From positions 38,540,801-38,604,800 of the forward strand of contig OX359247.1 of assembly GCA_947179485.1 (NCBI GenBank): a stretch of DNA of 64,000 nt, given 5' to 3'. The translations under genes and the position numbers were made by a program. This document shows positions 1 to 10,005 of the stretch, one piece after another. Under the pieces are notes generated by a model. That model was not told the DNA's origin. It saw only the letters and a list, made by a program, of their open reading frames with translations, and did not search any database. Position 1 is the first letter of the stretch. Every line of letters starts with the position of its first letter. Source of the DNA: Allacma fusca. Taxonomy: Eukaryota; Arthropoda; Collembola; Symphypleona; Sminthuridae.

Positions 1-121
1 TGGAGTCGAAGGTACTTATTTCGGTCACTTATATTTAGGTATAAGTATTTCTGATTACATATTAAGTGTAGTTATCAAATGAATATGTAATGGACTGCAA
101 GGTTGATAATTGTTTTCTCAG

Positions 122-1434
122 GATGGCAAAATGTTTTGCACACCCTGTTACCGTGTGGCGATTTCTAATAGAAGTTGTGTCCGCTGTGGAGGAGAGTTCA
201 CACCTGGTAAGTACTCTAATTATAGTATGTACATCGTTTAATTGAATGAGAGTTGATGTTGTTGATGTATGAGACTTACTTGAATATTGTATTAAACAGA
301 AAACGAACATGTCAGTTACAAAGGCCAGGATTGGCATGTTACGTGCTTTAGTTGTGAAAAGTGCAAGCTGCCGATTGGGAAAAAGACTTTTTGCTATCAA
401 AAAGATGGCATATTTTGCTCGGACTGTTACTTTGAAACAAGTGGTCGAATATGTGTCAAATGTAAGAAATACTTAAAGTCAACGGGTTTCCTGTTTAGGA
501 ACGAACCTTGGCATCAGGACTGCTTTGTATGCAATCTTTGTCAACAGTCCTTGGCTGACAAAGAAATCTTCTGCAAAGATGACCAGCCGTATTGCATCAA
601 CTGCTATGATCAACAATACGTGGAGAAATGTGCTAAGTGCTCAAAAATATTAGTAGGTATGTGACGTGAGTCATTGGAATGAGTCACAGTTATTATGATA
701 AATAATAAAATACAGACTATGCGCTCATCTCTTTCAAAACTAACTCATTTTTCACAGTGGTATAATCGTAAATGTTTTGATATTTGTTTTTCAGGTGAAA
801 CGGTTGAATACGAATCGAAACAATATCACGACAATTGTTTTTGTTGTGATCAATGCAGTAATCCAATTGGATCAGCTAGTTTTTTCCCCCGAGAAGGGAA
901 AATATTTTGTGAATCTTGTTATACGGAGAAATTTGGGAAAAGATGCAAAAGCTGTCAGCAAATAATTTCTCCTTCAAGCGGCTTCGGCTTGGTCTTCAAA
1001 GAAGAACATTACCATCGAGATTGCTTTCTTTGTTCGAAGTGCAGAAAATCCCTTGTAAATATTCCTGTACATTCTTCCAAATCCGATGGAAATACACCAT
1101 TTTGTGGAGATTGCTACGATGATGAGTTCTCCAAACGTTGCACAGCCTGCTCGAACGTTATTTCTGGTAATATACTATCTCCACAAATATCTTCATTTAA
1201 ACGGGTCTTCCCACTGAATTTTTGTTTCAGAGAACTCTTGGTAAGCTTATTATAATATTACTAATTTTAGGTGTTATCGGATCCAAATTCATGTCATTCC
1301 AAGGTCGCTACTGGCACGTGGAGTGCTTTAATTGCAAGATATGCCAAACCTCTTTGGAGAATCGAAAATTTGCTCCCGTGCAAGGTGAAATGCACTGCAT
1401 TGCATGCAGTAGATTTGGTCCTACGAGTCAATAA
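122..1434 (+). CDS. FHL/Limpet-type multi-LIM-domain protein, 3' part (5' end outside window)
   Basis: Four exons are visible: 122-206, 300-656, 795-1166 and 1271-1434. All junctions are GT-AG with matching phase (each intron falls after the first base of a codon). Together they give 325 residues ending at TAA 1432-1434. The product is almost entirely LIM zinc modules: the tail of one LIM (FCTPCY), then five complete modules starting at CVRC, ICVKC, CAKC, CKSC and CTAC, each with the C-x2-C / W/Y-H-x2-C / C-x2-C / C-x2-C ligand series. Uninterrupted LIM tandems of this spacing are typical of the FHL / Drosophila Limpet group, which act as adaptor scaffolds at muscle and in the nucleus; that role is family knowledge, not seen here. 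The fifth module has a longer insert (about SSKSDGN) before its last zinc pair. The start lies upstream of the window, so the total number of LIM domains is unknown. The stop overlaps an AATAAA. Confidence 0.9.
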
Positions 1435-2262
1435 AGGTGTTTACTGAAATGCTAATTTCCGTAATTTACATAATTATCGCTACTGATAGCAGTGACGTTC
1501 ACTGTTTACAGACTTTCCGGTGCACCGGGAGAGGATCATCCAACAGTTATTTTTGTTAACTATGCGTTGAATATTTTTCCCTGTCAGGGTTCCTGTCTTG
1601 ATAGAACTGTTTTTTACAATTAGAAGAAATTATGCCTACTACACATAGATATTTTCTAATATCATTCTCGTAGCAATAGTAGTGCTGCAGTTACCCCGGC
1701 CTGTGTAAATACGTTGGGCTTATATACCTTGTTAATTTATTTGCGAGTGATCATGCTATGTACTGGTCAGTGTAAATTATGAGCTTGTTTCTGTCATTTC
1801 ATGCCTGAGCCCGTTTAGTATTCTAGTATATGTATTTTAAAACTTGAAAGTCTGCTGAAAAGACCGTCTGTAAAACGACTTTAGATGTATTTTCAGACAC
1901 TTCAGCTAGTACTGTAATCTAATCTTCAGGTGTCTAGACGTACCTGTTTAGTTTTTCAATTATGGTATACATTTTTTCTGCAAATATTAACTTTTAGGGT
2001 ATAAGTTCGTTCAACTGGCCTGTTCGCGGTGTAAGCCAAAATGTATTTTGTTGTTGGAAGAAAAGATGATTAAAAGAGACATTGTCACCAAATTGTTTCC
2101 TATACAAGTACTTATACTTGAATACTTGAACCTTGAGTTATCTCCGATTGTTGATTTCTCTCACTTCCTCATTTTTCATAATCATTTCAAATTAATTACC
2201 TAAAACAGCAAAGATTTATCAGGGTTTATAGCACAGCCTCAGTTGCAGTGAATACATAAGTA
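1435..2262. other. 3' UTR and spacer after the LIM gene
   Basis: No ORF, splice-supported exon or repeat structure stands out here. The AATAAA at about 1430-1435 overlaps the LIM stop codon; a longer 3' UTR reaching into this stretch is possible but not marked by a clear later signal. Confidence 0.4.
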
Positions 2263-2307
2263 TGTACTGTCAAATCACTCAAACAGTTTGCATGTCTCGT
2301 TATCGAA
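2263..2307. repeat. 45 bp repeat, inverted copy at 5557-5601
   Basis: The 45 bases here (starting tgtactgtcaaatcactc) recur in reverse complement at 5557-5601 with one mismatch that I can see. The two copies flank 3.2 kb that holds three hAT-like elements and a palindromic MITE. They may be two copies of a dispersed repeat or the ends of an older element. No matching target-site duplication is evident outside them. Confidence 0.6.
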
Positions 2308-2513
2308 TGATTTATTACACACGGCTCCTCCCTTAAAAAATTGACCCATCCATACGCGCGAAAATCGTATCGCAATGTTTTTCCATTGCGATAGAAATCT
2401 ATTGATCTAGAAATCCTTTGCTCTCGCAATGGAAAAACATTGCGATACGATTTTCGCGCGTATGGATGGGTCAAATTTTTACGGGAGGAGCCGTGGCCGT
2501 GGGTAATAAATCA
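2308..2513. mobile_element. Palindromic (foldback-type) MITE, about 206 bp
   Basis: The two halves are near-perfect reverse complements. The left arm contains cggctcctccc, ttgacccatccatacgcgcg and aaaatcgtatcgcaatg; the right arm carries the same text inverted. Arms are roughly 90 bp around a short central loop (near 2390-2425). The right end has a small extra copy of ccgtgg, so the outermost tgatttattac matches are offset. There is no coding capacity and I could not assign a target-site duplication or superfamily. Transcribed, it would fold into a long hairpin. Confidence 0.8.
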
Positions 2514-2553
2514 CTAGTAAAAGCCCTGTGCTTCACAAGGGCAAGTACTTGAG
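2512..2553. repeat. Dispersed repeat 'agccctgtgcttcacaag', copy 1
   Basis: A similar stretch (ctagt-aaagccctgtgcttcacaag followed by caa-tacttg) occurs at 13891-13970 and, starting part-way in, at 54970-55030. The nature of the parent element is unknown. Confidence 0.5.
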
Positions 2554-2583
2554 AATTATGGCTTATCGTAAATGGCTATAGAT

Positions 2584-3285
2584 CATAGATGTAGGTTTTT
2601 TTCCCACTCGCACTCACACTCGCGCTTCCATAAAGAAAAATCCACCACTCCTACTCGTGCCCACTCATAGTCTGTCTGAGAATGTAAAACTCCTACTCCT
2701 ACTCTCAGCGCTAACGTCAAATCTCACCACTCCTACTCACCACTCGTGAGTTACTCAATGTTTTCATCGAAATATTTGCAAATATTAAGACAAGTTTTCC
2801 TTATCAATAAAAAAGCGAATATTGAGCAAAAAATCGTTCTATATAATTTCAAAGTCAAACTTAATGCAAATCACGACCGACGAAGCTTACAATAATTGCA
2901 ACAGCGTCTGGAACCTGGAAGCATGTTCAAGATTTCTTTCTATCTGTGATATATTTTGTCTTCCAATGCATGACTTGTACATACATACATAAGTCGGCAT
3001 TCCATACGATTGTTTGTATGAAATTATGAAATATTTGGCAATAACCGCCAATCTTTTAATCGTGGCAGTGCTAGCTTTATGCGGTTAATACAAAGGTACG
3101 AGAAATAGCGAGTAGCAAAGCATGCTACTCCTACTCCTACTCTTTTTCTATGCTACGATTTATACCACTCCAATTCACGACTTTTTTGGCGCCTTCACTC
3201 CTACTCTTTACTTTGCTACTCTCCTGTGAGTGTGAGTAGGAGTGTGTTGAGTGCACTCGTCACTCGCGAGTAGCCTCCATGTATG
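2584..3285. mobile_element. Non-autonomous hAT-like element, CACTC/GAGTAGG word array
   Basis: A 702 bp element bounded by a perfect 8 bp duplication, ctatagat, at 2576-2583 and 3286-3293. The termini are imperfect inverted repeats (catagatgtagg at left, cctccatgtatg at right). The first and last 150-200 bp are packed with cactc, tactcctactc and their inverse gagtagg, while the middle is unrelated AT-rich sequence. An 8 bp duplication with short inverted termini and subterminal word arrays is characteristic of hAT elements. No transposase ORF is present. Confidence 0.8.
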
Positions 3286-3293
3286 CTATAGAT

Positions 3294-4265
3294 CCCGTAT
3301 CAAGACCTGTCAAGAAGGCTTAATGTGAATAGCCCGCTTTGCCGGGAAAAGTAATCTCATGTAAGACATGTGTACTATTAATTGTAAGAAAAACAATGTT
3401 TCATATAGCTAGTTGACATTACATCATCAAACAATTATAGAACAACGCTCCGGCCCACCAAAGTTCTCTCCCAAACACAATATTTGGCTATATACGTGGA
3501 ATTTAACTAATCGCTTGATCAATTTAGTACCAACATTCCATTGTTATTAAATCTTGCTCTTGCATCACTGTATGGTGCTTCAGCCCCCTTAGTGGATCAG
3601 CACAACGTGCTGATCAAATATGATTTTTTATAATAAATTTTATTATAATTTGTATATAGCTGAGTTGTACCGTAATAATGTAACTGAAGTCCCCGACACT
3701 GGACGCACTGATTATTTAAAATAGGAAAAATGAAAGGAATTCACATTAGCACAAGTTTCGCATGTTACAGTCACTAAAATTCATGGTTCCTACAAATCAA
3801 TCCTTATTGCCTAATGAGATTTTTAAGTGATATAAAGATCAAATGTGGATGTTAAGGCTTCTAAGTAAAAAATAGTGAGCAAATAACTTCAGCAATACAG
3901 TATTTGAGAATTCAACTGACGTAAATATAAAAAGTGTTACAGTAAGTACTTTCAATTCCATTTGATGTTCCCTAGTAGGAATCCCAAACTTATGCGTACA
4001 AAGTTCAGTCACTAAAATTCTCCGGTCCTCAAATTCTTAAGGTCTGGAAAATTAGAAAGTAGATTTAGTTTGAATGATAGAGCATAGTGACGTTTCGGCT
4101 TCGATTTGACAAAATAATCAGATTGCAATTGTAATGCATGGAGTTAGAATTGAATTCCATAGCCATGGCACACATGAGTAGAGCATTCGCTGTAGGTTTG
4201 AATATCGACACACAGACAGAGACACGACGTTCTGGATTTAATAGAGGAGATTGCGCTTGGGAAGT
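3294..4265. other. Spacer with nothing recognised
   Basis: AT-rich sequence between two hAT-like insertions. I see no ORF of note, exon-like block or repeat in it. Confidence 0.4.
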
Positions 4266-4273
4266 CTACTGGA

Positions 4274-4681
4274 TAGGGCTTCTACTGGGGACAATTGTTT
4301 TGACAAAAACGTTCGTTCCGATTCAATCCCGAAATACCATGGGGACAAAAATTTGGTCCCGAAACTGTCCCGTCCCGATTATAATCCCAGTCTTTAAAAA
4401 ATGCTCCAAATTCCACTATTTCTATAAGAATACCTCCAATAATAGCGAAAGTTTACTTTAAAAAGTATTCACATATACAACAATTTTAAACGGAACTATT
4501 CCCATACATATTCATTTTTACAGCAATTGTATACTGTTCAGGTATTTTTTGCTGTCCCGATCTAATGTTCCGTCCCGTCCTGAAATCTTTGGGGAAAAAA
4601 TTTCGTCCCGATTCATTCCCGAAATAACATGGGGACAAAAATGTTGTCCCGATCCCGGTCCCGACCGGAACAGAAGCCATA
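4274..4681. mobile_element. Non-autonomous hAT-like element, GTCCCGATTC word array
   Basis: A 408 bp element flanked by a perfect 8 bp duplication, ctactgga, at 4266-4273 and 4682-4689. Terminal inverted repeats are tagggcttct and its counterpart agaagccata. Near each end are repeats of gtcccgattc, cccgaaat and accatggggacaaaaa, in inverted and direct orientation. No coding capacity. It has inserted at the edge of an 87 bp hairpin, so the right duplication is also the first eight bases of that hairpin. Confidence 0.8.
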
Positions 4682-4768
4682 CTACTGGAAGCTCAATAGA
4701 GCGTACAATATTAAGGAATTATAATCTAAAATTGTTTAATATTGTACACTCTATTGAGCTTCCAGTAG
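4682..4768. repeat. 87 bp inverted repeat (32 bp arms)
   Basis: Arms 4682-4713 and 4737-4768 are reverse complements with one mismatch that I can see (agagcgtac against agagtgtac), around a 23 bp AT-rich loop. It lies directly against a second hairpin at 4776-4899. Confidence 0.8.
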
Positions 4769-4775
4769 ATTGGCA

Positions 4776-4899
4776 GCAGGTGGTGTATGTGTATAGCCGA
4801 GAAACACAGCGAGCTGAAACTCTGTCGCAGAGGAGAGCTTTTTCTTTTCAGCTCGCTCAGCTCGCTGTGCTTCTCTTGCTTGCTGTATATACCACCTGC
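4776..4899. repeat. Second, imperfect inverted repeat (about 45 bp arms)
   Basis: The left arm reads gcaggtggtgtat, then tatagc, then cacagcgagctgaaa. The right arm carries the same blocks inverted (tttcagctcgct, ctcgctgtgcttctc, atataccacctgc). The two arms differ by small gaps. Just downstream the motif ggct(t)...tatatagtgaaa is repeated. This and the preceding hairpin may be the two ends of one foldback element or two independent palindromes. Confidence 0.6.
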
Positions 4900-5005
4900 T
4901 TGCTTGGCTATATAGTGAAAGAGTATACTACATAACGGCTTGCTATATAGTGAAATGAGCGCGCCAAGCTTTAAATTAACACACAAAGTGTCCAGTAATA
5001 TAGAG

Positions 5006-5547
5006 CACTGATCGGCGCACTCACGAGTTTTGAGAGCAAAACTCGCACTCAACTCGCACTCAGAACTCAAAATTTGAGTGCCGAGTGTGAGACCCGCCGC
5101 ATTCTGACCAGAACTCAGTTTGTGAGGCCGAGTGCCATAAAAATAGATTAGTCATTGAGCGAGAGTGTGAGGGCAGTATTTGGAACTCATATATTCCATA
5201 ACGGAATGCATGTTGTCCCATCAACACTTACAAATTTAGTACATTTTGCCTGCATTTAGCGTTTTGATGATTTCTTTTCCGCTAAAAATGTGAGCTATCA
5301 TCAGTACAGGGGACGGCTTCAGCGTTATTCTTTGGCGGATTCCTTGAAATGGCGCTAATTTTAATTTGTTACTGAGAGTTCCTGAGTGCGAGTTTGAGTG
5401 CAAGATTTCAGCATGGTCACTCATGAGTACGAGTGCGAGCTCTTGTTTGACTCAGAATTGGAGTTCCTGAGTGAGTTCTGAGTTCCGATTAGAGACTCCT
5501 AGCACTCTTGAGTGCGAGATCGAGTTCAAAAATTTTGCCGATCAGTG
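5006..5547. mobile_element. Non-autonomous hAT-like element, GAGTGCGAG word array
   Basis: A 542 bp element with a perfect 8 bp duplication, atatagag (4998-5005 and 5548-5555), and perfect 11 bp terminal inverted repeats cactgatcggc / gccgatcagtg. The subterminal zones are dense in actcgcactc, gagtgcgag and gagttctgagt. The middle (about 5190-5370) is unrelated. No transposase is encoded. Confidence 0.85.
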
Positions 5548-5555
5548 ATATAGAG

Positions 5556-5986
5556 ATTCGATAACGAGACATGCAAACTTTTTGAGTGATTTGACAGTAC
5601 AGCATCAGCAAAGCTATATTATCACTTACTGCAATGCAAACGGCTTAAAATTGTGTACAGATTACAATCTCATCATACTCTACGTGAACACAACGTGATG
5701 TAAATTGCACATACCTTATATCTATAATAAGTATGTGAGTGCAGTACACTCTCGTTGTTAGAGACCCCAATACTACAAAAATGCATTGATATTTTTGGGT
5801 CAAAAATATTTAAAACATTTGCCACTTGCCCAAATTATAAATTGGGGCTAAAGTGTGCAATGTAGATTATATTTAAGCTTTTCACAATTTGAAAAGTTAT
5901 TATTTCTGCTTTTATAATTAATAATACGAAGTTGTTTGTTTTAGAAGGTATCTTGTATTTTAATTTGCGCTGTGTGCATGTTCCAA
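5556..5986. other. Spacer; begins with the inverted copy of the 45 bp repeat (5557-5601)
   Basis: Apart from the 45 bp repeat copy, nothing is recognised until the DCXR-like pseudogene exon at 5987. Confidence 0.4.
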
Positions 5987-6447
5987 AACGTTCGACCTAA
6001 ACTTCAAGTCTTATGTGCACGTTACTCAAATAGTTGCCAGGGATATGATCAAGAATAACGTCCAGAACGGAACGATTACGAACATTTCCGCGGTGGTAAG
6101 CATTTTCCTTTTACCTGATTTTTCCTTCAATCAGATAATGCTGAATGTTGTCGTTATTGGTTAGATACTTAAATTGTGTACACAAATAAAACAAATGCTA
6201 TCTTCCAATATTTTAACAGGCGGACCAGCGTTCGATTATTTCGCGCACGGCATCAGATATGTACAATTGCTCAAAAAGGAGATGTTTCTATACTGAAAAG
6301 AGTCTTAGCAATGGAGTTGGAAGAGAATCCTGTTACCGACGAAGAACCGAAACTCGGCGATCTTATTATAAATCGATGATCCACAAGAGACCTATTGAAG
6401 TAGATGAGGTTGCGGATGTGTTTAGCTGATGATGGAGGTTCGGATCT
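5987..6447 (+). pseudogene. DCXR-like short-chain dehydrogenase pseudogene (exons 3-4 only)
   Basis: The block 5987-6095 matches exon 3 of DCXR-like gene A (FDLNFKSYVHVTQIVARDM) and keeps a good donor at 6096. Its acceptor has changed from AG to AA. The block from 6220 matches the start of exon 4 (ADQRS...DMYNCSK) and keeps its acceptor. One extra A in the run after tgctc shifts the frame just past the catalytic Tyr-Lys region, and much of the middle of exon 4 is gone. Scattered matches resume at gatccacaagagacc and end near gatgatggaggt. Exons 1 and 2 (cofactor-binding half) are absent upstream. This is a partial, non-functional duplicate of the neighbouring gene family. Confidence 0.85.
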
Positions 6448-6924
6448 TCTCTGAAGGCGTTTTTTGCCAAGGGCTTCACTTTTTCAACAGAGCTAGTAAA
6501 AAACTATTTTCGTCAAGTAGATTTTCCTTGAACAAGAGTATTATTGTGTGATGTGTATGAGAAAGTTTGTATGAATTTTCTTATTATTAGTTACTATATT
6601 ATCCGTAATAAAAGCTGTTCATGTTACCTACAGCCAATATTTTAGAGAATCAAACTAATTTACAAGTAAGCATTTTTTGGTGTCCCACCCAGATTTTCAA
6701 AATTCCACCAAAACTAGTTCGCTCATACCCTGAGTACAGCTTTAAGGCACACTTGTCACCTGAAAAATCCTTTGTAGTGTTTTAAAAAAATGCGCGAAGT
6801 CAATGTATCTTTAAATTCAAAACTGCAAATTTTAAATGGCATTGAACATGAAGAAATTGCGAGTTTCACGTACCCCTTACCGTCAAAAATGGTTTTGAGA
6901 AACCGTTTTCCGTTTATCAGTAAT
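6448..6924. other. Spacer with nothing recognised
   Basis: No supported gene or clear repeat structure was seen between the pseudogene and the hAT-like end fragment. Confidence 0.35.
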
Positions 6925-6977
6925 CGCCGGGCTTTTTGCGGGCTTAACCGTAAATTTTAACCGCCCGAGATGCTCTA
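6925..6977 (-). mobile_element. End fragment of a GCCCG-type hAT-like element
   Basis: Read on the minus strand it begins tagagcatctcgggcggtt and continues with aagcccgcaaaaagcccgg. This closely matches the left end of the large element at 49562. Only one end is recognisable, so it is either a fragment or a copy whose other end has decayed. Confidence 0.6.
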
Positions 6978-7489
6978 ATTGATATGCAGAAAAAAATACT
7001 ATCGACCCGAATTCCTGGGAAAATGGCGCCAGTAAAAACCAATGTACGCCTTCCTGACAGGTTCCCAAAGATGATTTTTTGCAGTTTTCATGTATGAAAA
7101 AAATTACAGTACGGGTCCAAAGTTCAACAGAAAGTACACTTCTGGTCGACATCAGTAATGTGCAAACACGTATAAGTGTACATGCATATGCCCAGGGTTC
7201 AAGAAGTTCATTTTACGTCATCTACAGTTTGGAAAAATAGTTTCTACAATAATTTAATTATATATACCTTGGATATAAGCATTGCCATATCACGCACGGG
7301 TATTTCACAAATTCTAATGTCCAATTTGACATTTCACATCCAAGTGCATGTATCTAAACAGTTGAATTAACTTGCATTCGACAACATTAATTATTTTCAA
7401 CACAAAAAATTATTAAAAGCAGTACTTCGTACTTTGCTATTCCACCTCGACCCGTACGACTAATTTTTAGGACCTCAACGTGGATTAGT
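6978..7489. other. Spacer with nothing recognised
   Basis: AT-rich, with no supported gene or repeat. Confidence 0.35.
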
Positions 7490-7497
7490 AGTGAATT

Positions 7498-8052
7498 CAG
7501 AGATGTTCACCCGTCGACGGGTACCCTTCAATGAAGGCTTCCTTCAGGGAAGGAAGCTCTTCTTTCGACAGGAATGAAGGGAAGGGAAGGAAGGGTGAAA
7601 AAAAGTACGAAGGAACAAGTAAGGCTTCAGCGCATTGATGGGAAAATTGAAGTTGACGGAAGGGTGCTTCTCCCAATCTCCCTTCACCTGCCGATTGTAC
7701 CTTTCATGACAACTAACTCTAATGCTGTCAATACGCGCTTTCATTCACACGTAACGTACCACGATACATTTAATACGATGGAAAGACGGTTTCTGGCGGG
7801 TACTGTAATTTTTCGTATCTTGGCTTTGTTGTCTCATATATAAAAATAAAATATTACGGAAGACGGAATTTGGTGGAGGAAGGATATTAGTTATTACTGA
7901 AGGCTTAAGGAAGGATCTCAACAGAACAACTTTGAAGGAAGGGTGAAGGAAGGAATTTTGTTTTCAAGCCTTCAATCTGAAAAGGTCTGACGGAAGGAAT
8001 TGAATCTATTTTTTTGCATTTGAAGGAACGAAAAATCATTTGAACATCTCTG
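7498..8052. mobile_element. Non-autonomous hAT-like element, GAAGG word array
   Basis: A 555 bp element with a perfect 8 bp duplication, agtgaatt (7490-7497 and 8053-8060), and perfect 12 bp terminal inverted repeats cagagatgttca / tgaacatctctg. Both subterminal regions are built from gaagg/ccttc words (aaggaagg, gaaggcttc, ggaagggtgaagg). The centre, about 7690-7860, lacks them. No ORF of transposase type. Confidence 0.9.
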
Positions 8053-8060
8053 AGTGAATT

Positions 8061-8791
8061 TAAAATTTAAACAATAAAAATTAATAAATCATATATGTAA
8101 CTCTAGTATCTAATGTTAACATAACCACAGGAATGAAAAAGCCCCTAAGACATTTTCGAAAGCTTTTCCCTCAAAATTGTCAAGAGATTCTCACATCAAC
8201 GGTCAAATTGTAAAAATATGATTATGGTTCTATTTTATTTCCCGATTCGCCCTCGAATGAAAATGCCAAAATGCCGGGCATTTTCAAATCGACCTACCTT
8301 ATACACATGTAGTAACTATAGTAGTGCATCAATAAACAACTTCAAGCTACTTCTTATATCTAGTGTTACGTTCAGACACACATGAAAATATTTGAATGCC
8401 ATGATGATGCGTGGAATACTATTACAAGAATTTTATCTATGTATTACCCTAAATTAGTCCCAAAATAATTTTTTGGAAAGGGAAAATTTTGAATACTATT
8501 TCTAAACTCTACCCGTCTTGGCTTCATTCCTTGGAGCTTGAAATTTTGGAGTTTCACTAGGGATTAAAAACAAGACTGAATGTTTTAGAAATATTATTAT
8601 TATTATTTATTGCCACAAAATACTTTCAGACTGATGCTGGGGAAAATTAAATGTTGACTGTTACAATTTTGAGTTTTACATTTCACGCCCGTGCCCAGGT
8701 AAATCGTCATCATATAGTAGCCTCGAGGGCCTCTTATTTTCCAGCCTGAATACAATTGATCATTTCGTTCACTTTTTATATTTTTATCCCG
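8061..8791. other. Spacer; possible LINE-type TAA tail near 8590-8615
   Basis: A run of att repeats followed by tattgccacaaaatac at about 8590-8630 resembles, in reverse, the (TAA)n tail seen on the LINE at 51.3 kb. There is no adjacent LINE coding sequence, so this is only suggestive. Nothing else recognised. Confidence 0.3.
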
Positions 8792-9300
8792 TAGAAGAAA
8801 AATGAAAATGTAAGTTTTCTAGAATGTACCTCAACTTTGCATTATTTATTTGACCGTTGCGACCTGATAGGCTGATCTAGCTCAACGTTGATGTTTTTGA
8901 AATTCTGAAATAAAAATGGGAGATGTGAAATATTTTTAACGAATCTGCTTGTTCAGTATGATCTACGGAGGAGAGTGAAATGTTTGTTGTATAGGTATTC
9001 GCTATTATAAAAGAGTTTTTTAAACCTCATATAAATTACTTTACAGCAGCATGTACAAATGTATCAGTAGCTATGATATATGTACATATGTATCTAAACT
9101 TGAATAATTATACAATACCAATCATCAAGAAATTTTACCCTACAATTACATATTAAGCCTTCGCAAGTTATGTAATCCTTTCGTATGTTGCCCTCATCTG
9201 ATTCCACAAAGTCGTGGTATGTGTGATGTAACTGTTTGCGACAGCAACTTGCAACCTTTGATGAGAAATTACTTTTCAAGCTCAACATTCCTTGTTTTCC
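8792..9300. repeat. Diverged duplicate segment, copy 1 (other copy 13402-13870)
   Basis: Collinear matches to 13402-13870 include tttctagaa-ac, gggctgatctag-ctaacg, ttcca-aaa-gtcgtgg and ttttcaagctcaa. The match is interrupted by small indels, so this is an old duplication. The copies lie before and after gene A, suggesting that the duplicated block is part of the tandem history of this locus. It could equally be two copies of an unrecognised transposon. Confidence 0.55.
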
Positions 9301-10005
9301 AAATTGTGGAATGTACATATATTTTTAGGCTTTAAAATTCAGCAAGTATATAGAAAGTAGCTTCCAGTTTAGCTTGTCTAAATACTCATGCATGCAGGGT
9401 TGAGAAGTAAGAATCTGTATTAAAAAAACTAAATTTTTAGTGATAAATAATGTGTTTAAGCAGGAGCTATGTATTTATTATAACATATTTAAAAGTAACT
9501 TTATTTGGAAAATTACACAAACTCCAATACAATAACCCATCATGTTGTAAACACCGTTTTTGCAAGCTCTTAATTGTTTAAACAAAGTCTATTTTATTTG
9601 TTAGCCACATGAGCGCTCTAATAATTCCTGCTAATAATTATCATTACTCTAAATTATTAAAACATAATAATTATTATTATAATCACTCTACTAATTATCG
9701 TTTACATTTTCCACTTGTATAGTAATAAGGCATATGTGCTAAAGTAAAAAGGGTGAATACAATTGAAACTTGCCAAGTTGGTCAAGTCTAAAATTTCTTA
9801 TTGCAGAAATAACAAAGACAGGTTCACCTTGAGAATTACATTTTCTTTAAATACGTATTCGATAGCGACTTTCTCTGGGCACCATTCGATAAATATTTGT
9901 TCAGGATTTGGCAGTTAGTACACACTCCTCCTTGTTAGAAAACTGCCCCATTCCTTTTACTTGCATGTGATATTTCATAAAATTATAAGCAAGCAAAAAC
10001 TGAAA
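9301..10005. other. Upstream region of DCXR-like gene A
   Basis: AT-rich. It must hold the promoter of the gene starting at 10006, but I see no convincing TATA/Inr pair. Confidence 0.35.

Noticed and set aside
1229-1242. Possible 10 bp micro-exon between the last two LIM exons
   Set aside because: Including it puts the last exon out of frame and breaks the sixth LIM domain; skipping it gives a perfect module.
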